A stretch of 64,000 nt of DNA, taken from the NCBI RefSeq assembly GCF_030687835.1, contig NZ_CP117449.1, positions 2,418,001 through 2,482,000 of the forward strand, read 5' to 3'. This stretch comes from Pseudomonas hefeiensis (GTDB lineage: Bacteria; Pseudomonadota; Gammaproteobacteria; Pseudomonadales; Pseudomonadaceae). Every line of letters starts with the position of its first letter. Within the stretch, counting starts at the first letter, position 1. A program made the position numbers and the translations under genes. Below the pieces are notes generated by a model, which searched no databases, had not been told where the DNA came from, and saw only the letters and a program-made list of their open reading frames with translations. Positions 35,241 through 44,368 of the stretch are shown one piece after another.

Positions 35241-36857
35241 CTAGGCCGGGTTCTCTGCCTGACCTTTAATCGACTCTTTCTTATGTCGGTGCTCCAACTG
35301 CCGTCTTGTCAGACCAAGAAGGCGAGCCGCCTGAGCGATGTTTCCTTCAGCTCGTGACAGGGCTCTTTCAACCGCGGTGTCAATAATGGATTCTAAAGGC
35401 CTTTCATCCAGCCAATGCTCCAGTACCTCTTGCTTCGGCCGTATGGCTTGAGCTTCGCGAGGCGGGGATAAAAATAGCTGGCTCAAGCCAATCGGCTCGT
35501 TATCATCAGCCAGGACAACACCTCGCTCGATGAGATTTTCAAGTTCTCGGATATTTCCCGGATAGTCGTACTCCAATAGGGCCCGGACTGCGGCTTGAGT
35601 GAGTCCTTTGATATGCCTGCGATGTTGAGTTGAAAAGCGCTTAATGAAGTGCCGGATCAGAAGAGGGATGTCATTGCGTCGTTCACGCAATGCGGGGATG
35701 TGCACAGGTACTACGTTGATCCGGTAATAAAGATCCTCGCGAAAGCGTCCCTCCCGGACATCTGCTTCCAGATCCGCATTAGTCGCGGCGACCAGCCGGA
35801 AATCCACTTTGCGCGTCGCATCATCCCCCAGTCGCTGAACTTCGCGTTCCTGTAACACACGTAACAGCTTCTCTTGGGCAACAGGAGCAAGCGTGCCTAT
35901 TTCGTCCAGAAAAAGCGTGCCTCCTTCTGCCTGCTCGAACCGACCAGGGCGGCTGCGCAGCGCTCCAGTGAATGCACCTTTCTCGACTCCAAAGAGTTCA
36001 GACTCGATTAAGTTTTCAGGCAGCGCTGCGCAATTGACGGCGATGAATGGGGCCGCCGAGCGTTGGCTGAGGCGGTGCAGGAGACGGGCAAAACGCTCTT
36101 TACCTACACCTGTTTCGCCGCGAAACAAAATAGTCACGTCGCGCTCGGCGACCTTCTCTATTTGCCTGCAGGTGGCCAGGAAGGAAGGGTCGGCTCCAAT
36201 CAGGTCGGCCAGGGCCAAGGCATCGTCCATATGAGCGTCATGCAGCGATGCGTTCACATAGTCGGAGGTATCGAACACATTAAGCTGATCCGCATCGGCT
36301 CCCCACTCCTCAATTGGCTTGCCAATGATCCTGCAATGCGGATGACCCATTGCTCGGCATTCGACCTCTCGAAATAACACGGTCCTGCCGAAGAAAGCGC
36401 TATTGAATCCAGAAGCGTGACCTACCTGCATCCAGCAAACAGGCTCCATTGCCTGGGGGGAGTGCGCCAGAAATGCGCTCGCTTCCATCGAGTCGTGCCA
36501 GAGCTGCTCGACGTAATGATGACCCGACTCGACATTCACCTCCATGCGTATGGTTTCTACCCGAGTGATTCCTTCCATTGCGTGCAATAAAGGCCCTGCC
36601 GTGAAAGCTTCATCGCTTTCGCCCCCTCGAAGATTTCTTGCTAAACCAGCATCACTGGAGCCGGCTGCATAACCCAGTCTGGCCAGCAATCTTCGTGCTT
36701 GGCTTATGCCTATCTCAGCAATCAACTCATGACGGAACGCCGCAAAGGCGGGGAGCTGCATCAGGAATGCGCGTTGCTGGCCAATCCAGATATGGCCGCG
36801 TTCCGGGTCCATTCGAAGCTGACGAATTAGAGTGGCAGGGAGCGTTTCAGTGCGCAT
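35241..36857 (-). CDS. sigma-54-dependent activator of aromatic catabolism (XylR/DmpR-like)
   Basis: A 538-residue activator. An N-terminal sensor domain with a V4R motif (ECRAMGHPHCRIIG, about 166-179) binds aromatics in this family. The AAA+ core has Walker A GETGVGKE (247-254), the sigma-54 contact loop GAFTGA (294-299) and Walker B GGTLFLDEIG (312-321). A Fis-type HTH (EGNIAQAARLLGLTRRQLEHR) ends the protein. It is divergent from the hydroxyquinol operon, which has a good -24/-12 promoter and an upstream palindrome, so it is very likely its activator. The sensed compound is probably resorcinol-like or another phenol (inference). Confidence 0.92.
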   Translation of the reverse strand: MRTETLPATLIRQLRMDPERGHIWIGQQRAFLMQLPAFAAFRHELIAEIGISQARRLLARLGYAAGSSDAGLARNLRGGESDEAFTAGPLLHAMEGITRVETIRMEVNVESGHHYVEQLWHDSMEASAFLAHSPQAMEPVCWMQVGHASGFNSAFFGRTVLFREVECRAMGHPHCRIIGKPIEEWGADADQLNVFDTSDYVNASLHDAHMDDALALADLIGADPSFLATCRQIEKVAERDVTILFRGETGVGKERFARLLHRLSQRSAAPFIAVNCAALPENLIESELFGVEKGAFTGALRSRPGRFEQAEGGTLFLDEIGTLAPVAQEKLLRVLQEREVQRLGDDATRKVDFRLVAATNADLEADVREGRFREDLYYRINVVPVHIPALRERRNDIPLLIRHFIKRFSTQHRRHIKGLTQAAVRALLEYDYPGNIRELENLIERGVVLADDNEPIGLSQLFLSPPREAQAIRPKQEVLEHWLDERPLESIIDTAVERALSRAEGNIAQAARLLGLTRRQLEHRHKKESIKGQAENPA

Positions 36858-36879
36858 TTAGAGGTTCCACATTTTTGTT

Positions 36880-36913
36880 GTTAAACAAGATCTATCTAAC
36901 AAATACGTTTAAC
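36880..36913. promoter_or_regulatory. candidate upstream activator site
   Basis: GTTAAAC at 36880-36886 is mirrored by GTTTAAC at 36907-36913, 20 bases apart. It lies about 100-130 bases before the expected start of the sigma-54 promoter, the distance at which XylR/DmpR-type activators bind. It could also serve the divergent regulator gene. Confidence 0.5.
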
Positions 36914-36984
36914 ACTGGCAATGAAATATAACGACGCCCAGAGATTTTTTTACTAATCATTTGATAGGTAAGGACTTATTGGTT

Positions 36985-37000
36985 AGGCATGGTGTTTGCT
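36985..37000 (+). promoter_or_regulatory. sigma-54 (-24/-12) promoter of the hydroxyquinol operon
   Basis: AGGCATGGTGTTTGCT has GG at 36986-36987 and GC at 36998-36999, exactly 10 bases between, with TTGCT perfect at -12. Transcription should start near 37011, leaving a ~100-base leader before the flavin hydroxylase. The divergent gene is a sigma-54 activator, which strengthens the call. Confidence 0.75.
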
Positions 37001-37114
37001 TTTGGCTAAGGGCTGCAGCACGAATGTCTTTACGGATTTCAGAAAAAGGGACAGGCCCCTGCAAACACCATAATTTTTGCCAGCAGCGCTGCTGATGGTT
37101 GGAGATCAATAATA

Positions 37115-38779
37115 ATGACAATCGAGATCTGTGCCGCGACGCCAAATTCAATGACCGTTGCTCCCCTTCACTACCATTGCGATGTCGCGATTGTCGGCGC
37201 CGGCCCGGTGGGCTCGCTTCTCGCCATTCTCCTCGCTCGACAGGGACATCGGGTGCATCTCGTCGAGCGATGGCCTCAGCTTTATGACCGGCCACGCGCA
37301 GTAACCTTTGATCATGAGATCGCGCGAATCCTTGCCATTCTGGGAATTGACTCAGACAACGATCCAGCGATCGAATATCACGACGACCTGTATTACTGGC
37401 GAAACGCTGCTGGCGAAGACTTGCAGCTGGTGGATTGGAAAAGTACGTCCGCTTCTGGCTGGCGAGTCCGTTATTGGTTCCACCAGCCGGCTCTGGAAAG
37501 GCGACTGCTCGACATCGTTCACGCGATGCCGCAGATTCATTTGCTGCGAGGTTGGGAAGCGAACGAACTGACTCAGGACGACGCGGGCATCTGGTTGAGC
37601 GGTAAAACAAATGATGAGGTCGCGCCCACACATCTGCGAGCTCGCTACGTTGTTGGCGCCGATGGAGCTAACAGCTTTGTGCGCGACAAGCTCGGTCTTA
37701 GCAGCACGGATCGTGGCTTTTTCTATGACTGGCTAATTCTCGACATGATTCCGAAGACGCCGCGTATTCATGATCCGGTGCATTGGCAGTTGTGCGATCC
37801 ACAGCGACCTACGACGATCGTGCCCGGCGGTCCTGGTCGCTTGCGTTGGGAGTTCATGGCCCTGCCAGGTGAAATAAGCACCGAATTGGCGGATCCGGCA
37901 AACGCTTGGCGCTTATTGGAACCTTGGGATGTAACGCCTGAAAACGCCACGCTCGAAAGAAGCGCTGTTTATCGGTTCCAGGCACGGCTGGCGAATAATT
38001 GGCGTAATGGACGTGGCGTTATTGCGGGGGATGCGGCTCATTTGATGCCTCCCTTTGCCGGCGAGGGTATGTGTGCCGGCTTAAGAGATGCTGTGGGGCT
38101 TAGTTGGAGGCTGGATGCAATTTTGCGCGGCATCATGCAAGACACTGTCCTGGATTCCTATACCTGCGAACGCAGGGAACACGCCAAGCATTACCTCGAG
38201 TTTTCGATGGCGCTGGGCCGAATCATCTGCATTACTGACGACCAGCAAGCGGCCATCCGAGATGAGCGGATGAAGCTCGAGCTTGAAGCCAGTGGCCGTA
38301 CTCCTCTTATAACCGACAAGGTCGCACTGGGCCCTGGGGCATGGTGTGCGCACGCTCCGCACTGCGGAGAGCTGTCGGTACAAGGCGTCGTACTGAGCAA
38401 TGGTCGAAAGGGCCGTTTTGACGAGATCGTGGGGCGCGGCTGGCTTCTGCTCTGTTGGGGCATGAATCCGGTGGATGCGCTCAACCCAGTTCACTTCCCA
38501 GTGCTTGAGGCGCTCCAGGCGCGACAGGTACACATTGGGGCGTCGGGTAGCAATAGTGAGGTCGTGGACGTTGATGGGGCCTATGCAGCCTGGTTCGAGT
38601 CATTGGGTGCGTGCTATCTGCTGATCCGCCCGGACTTTTATGTCGCTGCCTGTGCGGCCTCGCCAAATGCGCTACAAGAACAACTGGAACTTCTAGCTCA
38701 ACGTTTAGGCCTCCATCCGTCGCCCAAGGGGGCGGTGTTGGACCTGTTGCGGCCAACTTCTGAACCGAGGACCGTTTAA
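37115..38779 (+). CDS. FAD-dependent phenol hydroxylase (resorcinol/MhpA-like)
   Basis: A 554-residue single-component flavoprotein hydroxylase of the MhpA/PheA/TfdB group. It has GAGPVG at 28-33 (FAD), the DG motif VVGADGANSFVRDKLG, the GD motif VIAGDAAHLMPPFAGEGMCAG, and a C-terminal thioredoxin-like domain ending VAACAASPNALQEQLE. Its two downstream genes process hydroxyquinol, so the natural reaction is probably ring hydroxylation of resorcinol or hydroquinone (or a substituted form) to a 1,2,4-trihydroxybenzene. ATG 37115 follows GGAG. Activated, I infer, by the divergent sigma-54 regulator. Confidence 0.85.
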   Translation: MTIEICAATPNSMTVAPLHYHCDVAIVGAGPVGSLLAILLARQGHRVHLVERWPQLYDRPRAVTFDHEIARILAILGIDSDNDPAIEYHDDLYYWRNAAGEDLQLVDWKSTSASGWRVRYWFHQPALERRLLDIVHAMPQIHLLRGWEANELTQDDAGIWLSGKTNDEVAPTHLRARYVVGADGANSFVRDKLGLSSTDRGFFYDWLILDMIPKTPRIHDPVHWQLCDPQRPTTIVPGGPGRLRWEFMALPGEISTELADPANAWRLLEPWDVTPENATLERSAVYRFQARLANNWRNGRGVIAGDAAHLMPPFAGEGMCAGLRDAVGLSWRLDAILRGIMQDTVLDSYTCERREHAKHYLEFSMALGRIICITDDQQAAIRDERMKLELEASGRTPLITDKVALGPGAWCAHAPHCGELSVQGVVLSNGRKGRFDEIVGRGWLLLCWGMNPVDALNPVHFPVLEALQARQVHIGASGSNSEVVDVDGAYAAWFESLGACYLLIRPDFYVAACAASPNALQEQLELLAQRLGLHPSPKGAVLDLLRPTSEPRTV

Positions 38780-39846
38780 TGTACAACTTTACCTACCACT
38801 CTAATTCTGCCCGCGTGATATTCGGGATCGGCAAGTCTCATCTTTTGGCAGAAGAGATTCAGGCTTTAGGCTGTAGTCGCGCACTGCTGCTTTCAACTCC
38901 AGAGCAGCGAGCAGACGTTGAACGCCAGGAAACAGTGCTCGGCCCTCTGTGCGTAGGTATTTTTGCCAACGCTACCATGCATACACCAGTCGAGGTGACC
39001 GAGCAGGCGCTGGACTATTACCAGCGTATTGGTGCTGATTGCGTAGTGGCCTTGGGTGGAGGGTCGACGATCGGCCTCGGCAAGGCTATCGCCTACCGCA
39101 ATGATGCGCCGCAGCTGGTCATTCCGACCACCTATGCGGGGTCGGAGGTCACCCCGATTTTGGGGCAAACCGCTGACGGGATCAAAACGACTGTTTCATC
39201 CAATAAAATCCTTCCGGAAGTGGTGATTTATGACGCTCAGCTTACCCTGGGTTTGCCGGTAGCGATGAGCGTTACCAGCGCGCTGAACGCGATGGCGCAT
39301 GCAGTCGAAGGCTTGTACGCAAAGAACCGTAACCCGATCACATCGCTGATGGCGATAGACGGTATCCGAGCCCTTCATCGTGCTCTGCCACAGATCATTC
39401 TCCAGCCAGACAACCTTGAAGCGAGGCGTGAGGCGCAATACGGGGCTTGGTTGTGCGGAACTGTATTGGGCAGCGTAGGCATGGCGCTGCACCATAAGCT
39501 ATGCCATACCCTCGGTGGTAGTTTCGGTCTGCCACACGCCCAGACGCATGCAGTGATGTTGCCTCACACCGCTGCTTATAACCAAGACGCTGCTGCAGAA
39601 TGGCTGCGACCTCTCGGCGATGTGTTTGGAAGCGATCTGGGCGCAGGATTGTACGACTTCGCCAAGGATCTAAATGCTCCAATGGCTCTTCGAGACCTCG
39701 GTTTATCAGAGTCCGATCTGGATTGTGCTACGGAACTGGCACTTCGCAATCCCTACTGGAATCCAAGGCCGTTGGAGTCAGCGGCTATTCGTGATTTATT
39801 ACAGCGCGCCTGGTCCGGTGATCGCCCTGTCAACGGGGGGCTTTGA
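38779..39846 (+). CDS. maleylacetate reductase
   Basis: A 355-residue iron-type alcohol dehydrogenase of the maleylacetate reductase branch, reducing maleylacetate to 3-oxoadipate with NAD(P)H. Motifs: ALGGGSTIGLGKAIAY, PTTYAGSEVTPI, NAMAHAVEG and LHHKLCHTLGGSFGLPHAQTH with the His cluster. Its ATG overlaps the hydroxylase stop (TAATG), and the following dioxygenase overlaps its end, so the three genes are tightly coupled. The product feeds the beta-ketoadipate pathway, which is not in this window. Confidence 0.92.
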   Translation: MYNFTYHSNSARVIFGIGKSHLLAEEIQALGCSRALLLSTPEQRADVERQETVLGPLCVGIFANATMHTPVEVTEQALDYYQRIGADCVVALGGGSTIGLGKAIAYRNDAPQLVIPTTYAGSEVTPILGQTADGIKTTVSSNKILPEVVIYDAQLTLGLPVAMSVTSALNAMAHAVEGLYAKNRNPITSLMAIDGIRALHRALPQIILQPDNLEARREAQYGAWLCGTVLGSVGMALHHKLCHTLGGSFGLPHAQTHAVMLPHTAAYNQDAAAEWLRPLGDVFGSDLGAGLYDFAKDLNAPMALRDLGLSESDLDCATELALRNPYWNPRPLESAAIRDLLQRAWSGDRPVNGGL

Positions 39847-39848
39847 TC

Positions 39849-40697
39849 GTGGAGTATTTCAGCGAAGAGGCCTCGGCCCAAGTGGTAAATACCCGTATAG
39901 GCGATGGTACCGATGTGCGTTTTCGCACAATTATGACCTCGCTGGTTGAGCATCTGCACGCGTTCATCAAAGAGGTCGAAATAACCGATGCAGAGTGGGG
40001 GGAGGCTATCGACTTCCTGACTCGCACCGGTCAGATGTGCTCTGAGCATCGGCAAGAATTTATTCTGCTGAGCGATACCCTTGGAGTGTCAATGTTGGTG
40101 GATGCGATCAATCATCGACGTCCGTCTGGAGCGACTGAGAATACGGTGCTTGGGCCGTTTCACGTTTGCGATGCGCCCATACGCAGGATGGGCGAGACTA
40201 TAACCCTGGAGGGAAAAGGGGAGAGCTGCCTGTTCCAGGGACGAGTTGTGGACCTTCATGGCAATCCAATTGCTCAGGCGACGATTGACGTCTGGTCGGA
40301 CAATCCAGAGGGTTTCTATGACGTGCAACAGCCGGATCTGCAGCCTCGATGGAACAATCGGGGGCGCTTCATCACGGGTGATGATGGACGCTACTGCTTC
40401 ATCGGTATCAAGCCAGTCTCATACCCTATTCCCGATGATGGGCCGGTGGGGCAAATGCTCGCGAGGCTGGGAAGGCATCCTTGGCGGCCAGCGCATATGC
40501 ACTTTCTTGTGACTGCCCCAGGTTTGCGGCGTATCGTCACCCATACTTTCGTTGCTAATGATCCCTATCTGGAGTCCGACACTGTCTTCGGCGTGAAAAA
40601 TACGTTGGTACAGCACTTCAGGCGCTGCGCTGAAGCTAATACCGAATGGCAGGCAGAGTTCGATTTCGTCATGGTCCCCGAAGAAATCCTGTCTTAG
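39849..40697 (+). CDS. hydroxyquinol 1,2-dioxygenase (intradiol)
   Basis: A ~282-residue intradiol ring-cleavage enzyme. The four ferric ligands are in place: Tyr in PEGFYD (about residue 157 from GTG 39849), Tyr in VSYPIPDDG (192), and two His in RPAHMHF (216, 218). Pairing with maleylacetate reductase points to hydroxyquinol (1,2,4-benzenetriol) rather than catechol, giving maleylacetate. Start is uncertain: GTG 39849 has the better spacing to the GGGGGG at 39835-39840 than TTG 39843; either overlaps or nearly touches the gene before. Ends 14 bases before a hairpin. Confidence 0.9.
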   Translation: MEYFSEEASAQVVNTRIGDGTDVRFRTIMTSLVEHLHAFIKEVEITDAEWGEAIDFLTRTGQMCSEHRQEFILLSDTLGVSMLVDAINHRRPSGATENTVLGPFHVCDAPIRRMGETITLEGKGESCLFQGRVVDLHGNPIAQATIDVWSDNPEGFYDVQQPDLQPRWNNRGRFITGDDGRYCFIGIKPVSYPIPDDGPVGQMLARLGRHPWRPAHMHFLVTAPGLRRIVTHTFVANDPYLESDTVFGVKNTLVQHFRRCAEANTEWQAEFDFVMVPEEILS

Positions 40698-40711
40698 TCA
40701 GGGTGGATATA

Positions 40712-40737
40712 ATGGTGTCCACTTAGGTGGACACCAT
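40712..40737. terminator. perfect hairpin after the hydroxyquinol operon
   Basis: ATGGTGTCCAC (40712-40722) and GTGGACACCAT (40727-40737) form an 11-bp perfect stem with a 4-base loop. There is no T run. It may end the operon's message, protect its 3' end, or be the scar of a mobile element. Confidence 0.45.
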
Positions 40738-41043
40738 AGCCTCAAGCGACAGTGTCAGGAAGGTGTGTAGCCCAGGCGGTTAACTTTAAAGTGCTTTGGA
40801 CAAAGACGTTCGTTGGTGCTTGGCAGTATGCGTCTGGGTATCACGCCTTGCGCGATTGAATGGGCTGACTGATGCGGAAGCAACTAATCAATTTCACCCG
40901 CTAGCTAAGTCGGCAGGCATGTGACAATAACTGCATTTCACACCACCGTTCTCAGGCCATTCCCAGGCTGCGACAGCGTCAGATAACGGCCTCAAGATCA
41001 GGATATCCAAAATCGGTAGGCGTACGGCCTGGTAGATTTTGAG
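40738..41043. other. 306 bases without a recognisable gene
   Basis: Lies between the hairpin and the end of the broken LysR gene. Stops occur in all frames at short intervals. I cannot identify a relic. Confidence 0.4.
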
Positions 41044-41932
41044 CTAACGCGAAGCGGGTAATTTTGCAATAATCTGAGCAAGCCAATCCCTGGATACACT
41101 GCCCGATGCTCTTCTATGCCATCCCATAACCACATTGAAATTTAGGGAAGACATGTCTATATCGATAACTTGGAAGCCTCCGGCGGCGGCAATCGCCGAG
41201 GGTACGAAGGCCACCGTGTCATTCACGTGCATAAACGCTTGCAGAGACGTATAGCAGGGCAAAGTGGCAATCACGGTGCGGCTGACCTCCTTGGCTCTAA
41301 GGAAATCATCCACTCGGTTCCCAAAGATTGCCTACGCCACTGGCGAAATCCACATGAGGATGGAAGGACACGTCGGCCAGCGCCTTTATCTGCCGAGGCA
41401 ACGGCGAACCTTGCCGAGCGACGCAGCAGTAGTGGTCGCGTCTCAGTGTATTTCGTATCAATCCCGCATCGACGTAGTCAGAAAAACCGATCACTAGGTC
41501 AGCCTCTCCTTGCGCCAGCGTCTTGGCATGCTGATCGGGATTAAAGTCAATCACTTCAAGTTTCACCCCGGACGCGCTTTCGCGCATGAGCAATGAAAGC
41601 GACGGGATGATAGACAGTTGCGCATATTCATTTGCGATGACCCTGAATACGTACTTACTCGTTGCAGGATCGAATGGGAATGAATTGAAGATGCCATCGA
41701 CCTCTTCAACTATTTTCTCGAATTTAGCCGCGAGGTCGTACGCATAGTCGGTCGGCTGTAGGCCTGCGCTCTGGCGCAGGAACAGCTCATTCGGGAACAC
41801 TTCACGCATGCGCTTGAGGTAGTTGCTAACCGCTTGTTGTGATATGTCAAGTCGCTCAGCAACGCGAGAAACGTTTTTCTCGCGTACGAGATGCAGTAAA
41901 ACCCGCATATGCCTGATATCGATTTTTTCCAT
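41044..41932 (-). pseudogene. LysR regulator interrupted by a frameshift
   Basis: The first 208 residues (from ATG 41932) hold the HTH VREKNVSRVAERLDISQQAVSNYLKRM and most of the effector domain, then stop at GNLWEPSG. The next frame continues VDDFLRAKEVSRTVIATLP and runs 88 residues to 41044. Joined, they give a normal ~295-residue LysR protein. The shift is one base within 41300-41315. It faces away from the SDR gene over a spacer with a palindrome, the usual LysR layout. Either a recent loss or a sequencing slip. The C-terminal dimer part is needed for normal function. Confidence 0.78.
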
Positions 41933-41940
41933 AATTTTTG

Positions 41941-41978
41941 TTGTATCTCATACAAGGCGATCGTGATTCTAATTGTAT
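41941..41978. promoter_or_regulatory. LysR-type operator between regulator and SDR
   Basis: TTGTATCTCATACAA at 41941-41955 is a perfect 6+3+6 palindrome, and a second TTGTAT half-site with GTATG begins at 41973. Two such sites between divergent LysR and target genes match recognition and activation sites of this family. Confidence 0.6.
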
Positions 41979-42027
41979 CAGTATGCGCCTAGAGTACCGC
42001 CTCCTTAAGATTTAACGAGGCATTGCT

Positions 42028-42636
42028 ATGAAAACCGTAATTTTGATTGGCGCCCAAGGGCACATGGGTCAAGCCGCTATGACCGGCCTCAAGAACCACA
42101 ACGTCATCACCGCCAGCCGATCCGGCACAGGCTGCGACCACACGGTCGATATCACCAACAAGGCGTCGATCAAGGCTCTGTTCGAAAAGGTCGGGCCGTT
42201 CGATGCCGTCGTTAATACAGTTGGCTACTGCGAATACGCTAATTTCAGCGAAATGACCGATGAGCAGTGGGACACGACTATCCAAAGCAAGATGGTCGGC
42301 CAAATCAATCTGGTAAATGTGGGCCTGAGCTACATCAACGATGGCGGTTCGTTTACGCTGATTTCGGGCATTCTCAATGTCAAACCCATTCCTATGGCAA
42401 TCGCTGACGCGACCACCAGCGGCGCCATCGATACCTTCGTACAGTGCGTAGCGCACGAGCTTCCACGCCAGATTCGCATCAATGTGGTGAACCCCACAGT
42501 CCTAGAAGAGGCGTGGGACGTATATGGGGAAATGATGCCAGGCTTCCAGCCTGTTCCTGGCGCGCTGGTAGGCAAAGCCTTCGAGCGTTCGGTTGATGGT
42601 TTCATCACCGGCAAGGTTATATTCGTCGACGCCTGA
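42028..42636 (+). CDS. short SDR-family protein lacking the catalytic Tyr-Lys
   Basis: A 202-residue protein with a Rossmann start VILIGAQGHMGQA, an acidic DHTVDIT loop, NTVGYCEYANF (NAG-like position) and TLISGIL (Ser). Where classical SDRs have YxxxK it reads MAIADATTSGAIDTF, so the proton-relay Tyr and Lys are missing. The C-terminal KVIFVDA strand is normal. It is shorter than most SDRs (about 250). It could use another chemistry, like a few atypical SDRs, or bind NAD(P) as a sensor. It is the only gene clearly controlled from the LysR operator. Confidence 0.75.
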   Translation: MKTVILIGAQGHMGQAAMTGLKNHNVITASRSGTGCDHTVDITNKASIKALFEKVGPFDAVVNTVGYCEYANFSEMTDEQWDTTIQSKMVGQINLVNVGLSYINDGGSFTLISGILNVKPIPMAIADATTSGAIDTFVQCVAHELPRQIRINVVNPTVLEEAWDVYGEMMPGFQPVPGALVGKAFERSVDGFITGKVIFVDA

Positions 42637-42776
42637 AAAAGGGTTCTTTCTCTACTGAAAGCAGCCTGTGACAGGTAGAGAGGACACCGACTTGAATATC
42701 AATCAGGTCGGATGAGCCCCCCAGCGCTATAAAGATTCGCTAATCACACCTTGCGACCTTGGGCTTTTAGCTGGCG

Positions 42777-43168
42777 CTACTCCTTGGATAAAAATCGTTC
42801 GGTGATCACCGCCACCGCCACCGCCGGAGACGTCAGGGCTGTGTCTATATTAAACGGATCGCTTTCCCACGCCTCATATTCGTGATCCAGTACAGATTGC
42901 CAAGTCGGTGGAGTCAGCCCAAGAATATCATTTTTTCTGGTTTCTATCCGGCGCTGGTGTTCATGTTTATCAGAGCAGATCACTTGGATGTTCACTAATG
43001 GAGCACCAGAGCGTGTGGCGAGATCACTCCACGTCCTTCGGCTTTCGATTACTGGGTTAACACAGTCAACTATGACGGTGCTGCCAAAACGAAGATTGCT
43101 CAGAGCAAGCTCATTGGCGACCATGTAACCGCTCCGCCCTACGTCTTTTGCAAGAGCACCGGAGTCAC
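42777..43168 (-). pseudogene. C-terminal half of a P-loop kinase-like gene
   Basis: The minus strand reads DVGRSGYMVANELALSNLRFGSTVIVDCVNPV and ends ITERFLSKE at 42777. The GYxVAN, ALSNL and VIVDCVNP text is typical of small ATP-binding kinases (zeta-toxin/shikimate-kinase-like predicted nucleotide kinases). The N-terminal P-loop is missing. Upstream the frame runs into the tail of the group II intron protein at about 43160-43175, so the gene was cut there. Not functional as it stands. Confidence 0.6.
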
Positions 43169-44368
43169 CGGCGATACCTCTTTAACATTGGCGTACTGCT
43201 GATCTCTGGGGCAACGCAGATGGTAGATCTCAAGATTGACTGCCGCGTCCGTTCCGCCATTAGCCAGCTTCACGATGTGGCGACTGTGCCACGGCGTATC
43301 TTTGGTAACGGGCTTATGACAGACCGAGCACAGGCCGTCTTGCTGCCGCCAGACTCGATACATCTTCGCTCGTCCCTGTGTCGATTTGAGCATTTTCTTG
43401 CCCCAGCGGAACTCGAAATACTCATCCCAATTAGGGTCATGCGGATTGGCTGCGGCTTTGATCTTGATATGCCGCACGATCGGCGTATCCGATTCTTTCA
43501 GTAAGGTGTATTCCCTTGCCTTACCGTCTGCGTATTTTTCAGCGACTGAGAACACCCACCGGCGCGATCCTCGGACTTTGGAATACCTATCCTCCACCGT
43601 GTTCCTTTGCACGGATGTCGTTTCACCGCCCAGCGCCAGAGCATTGTCCAGACTTCGCTGTCTACCTGATTGAAGACTTTCTTGGCGACCACCTGGCTAT
43701 GGTAGTTCGCCCATCCCCGTAAAATCGGGTTGAGCAACCCGATCAAATTGACTTGTTTGATCGCCTTGTTGGTCTTGATCACTTCACGGAGCTTGGCGAG
43801 GTGAGCCCTGATGTTCGCTTTTGATGGCTTGATCAGGAGCTTGCCGTTGTACTTGCGCAAGTTCCATCCTTTGGGCTGTCCACTTTGCATTGGGAAATTT
43901 CTTCGCCAGCATCGCTTCCAAACCATCCAGCGTCATGTTGGCCAACACCGGGGATATGATGCCTCCTTGCGGTGTTCCGCGTGGCTGGGGAATAGTTCGT
44001 TTTGGTAGACGTAACCGGCCTTGAGCCATTTCTGCAAAATCGCCTTATCCATAGGGATGTTGGCGATCATCCAGTCATGGCTGATATTGTCGAAACTGCC
44101 TTGAATGTCGCCCTCTAACACCCACTCCGCGTTTGCTTTTCGTGCCAGCACACCAAAGCTGTGCGGCGGCATCCGCAGTTGAGCGTTCCGGTCTGAACCC
44201 ATACGAGTTCGGATCGGCGGTGGTTTCCGCTATCGGTTCCAGAGCCAGCAAATGGAGCGCCCGCATAGCCCGGCATTTCATCGCGGGAATTCCGAGAGGT
44301 CTCGTCTTGCCGTTTTTCTTCGGAATGAGGACTCTCCGAAGCGGAAGCGGCGAGTACAGCACCGTCAT
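43139..44368 (-). pseudogene. dead group II intron reverse transcriptase/maturase
   Basis: Consecutive frames on the minus strand spell an LtrA-like protein: RVLIPKKNGKTRPLGIP and DPNSYGFRPERST (RT 1-2), WVLEGDIQGSFDNISHDWM (RT 3), GTPQGGIISPVLANM (RT 4), then the maturase domain GLLNPILRGWANYHSQVVAK and an HNH endonuclease (CSVCHKPV, HSRHIV). At least three frameshifts separate these pieces. The YADD catalytic box between KKFPNAKW and the maturase is gone, so an internal deletion removed the active site. The 3' end is fused to a kinase remnant and I find no domain V, so the intron RNA is truncated too. Confidence 0.82.

Noticed and set aside
40712..40737. Hairpin considered as part of an integron attC site or CRISPR repeat
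   Set aside because: A single copy with no integrase, no spacer array and no attC core sites.
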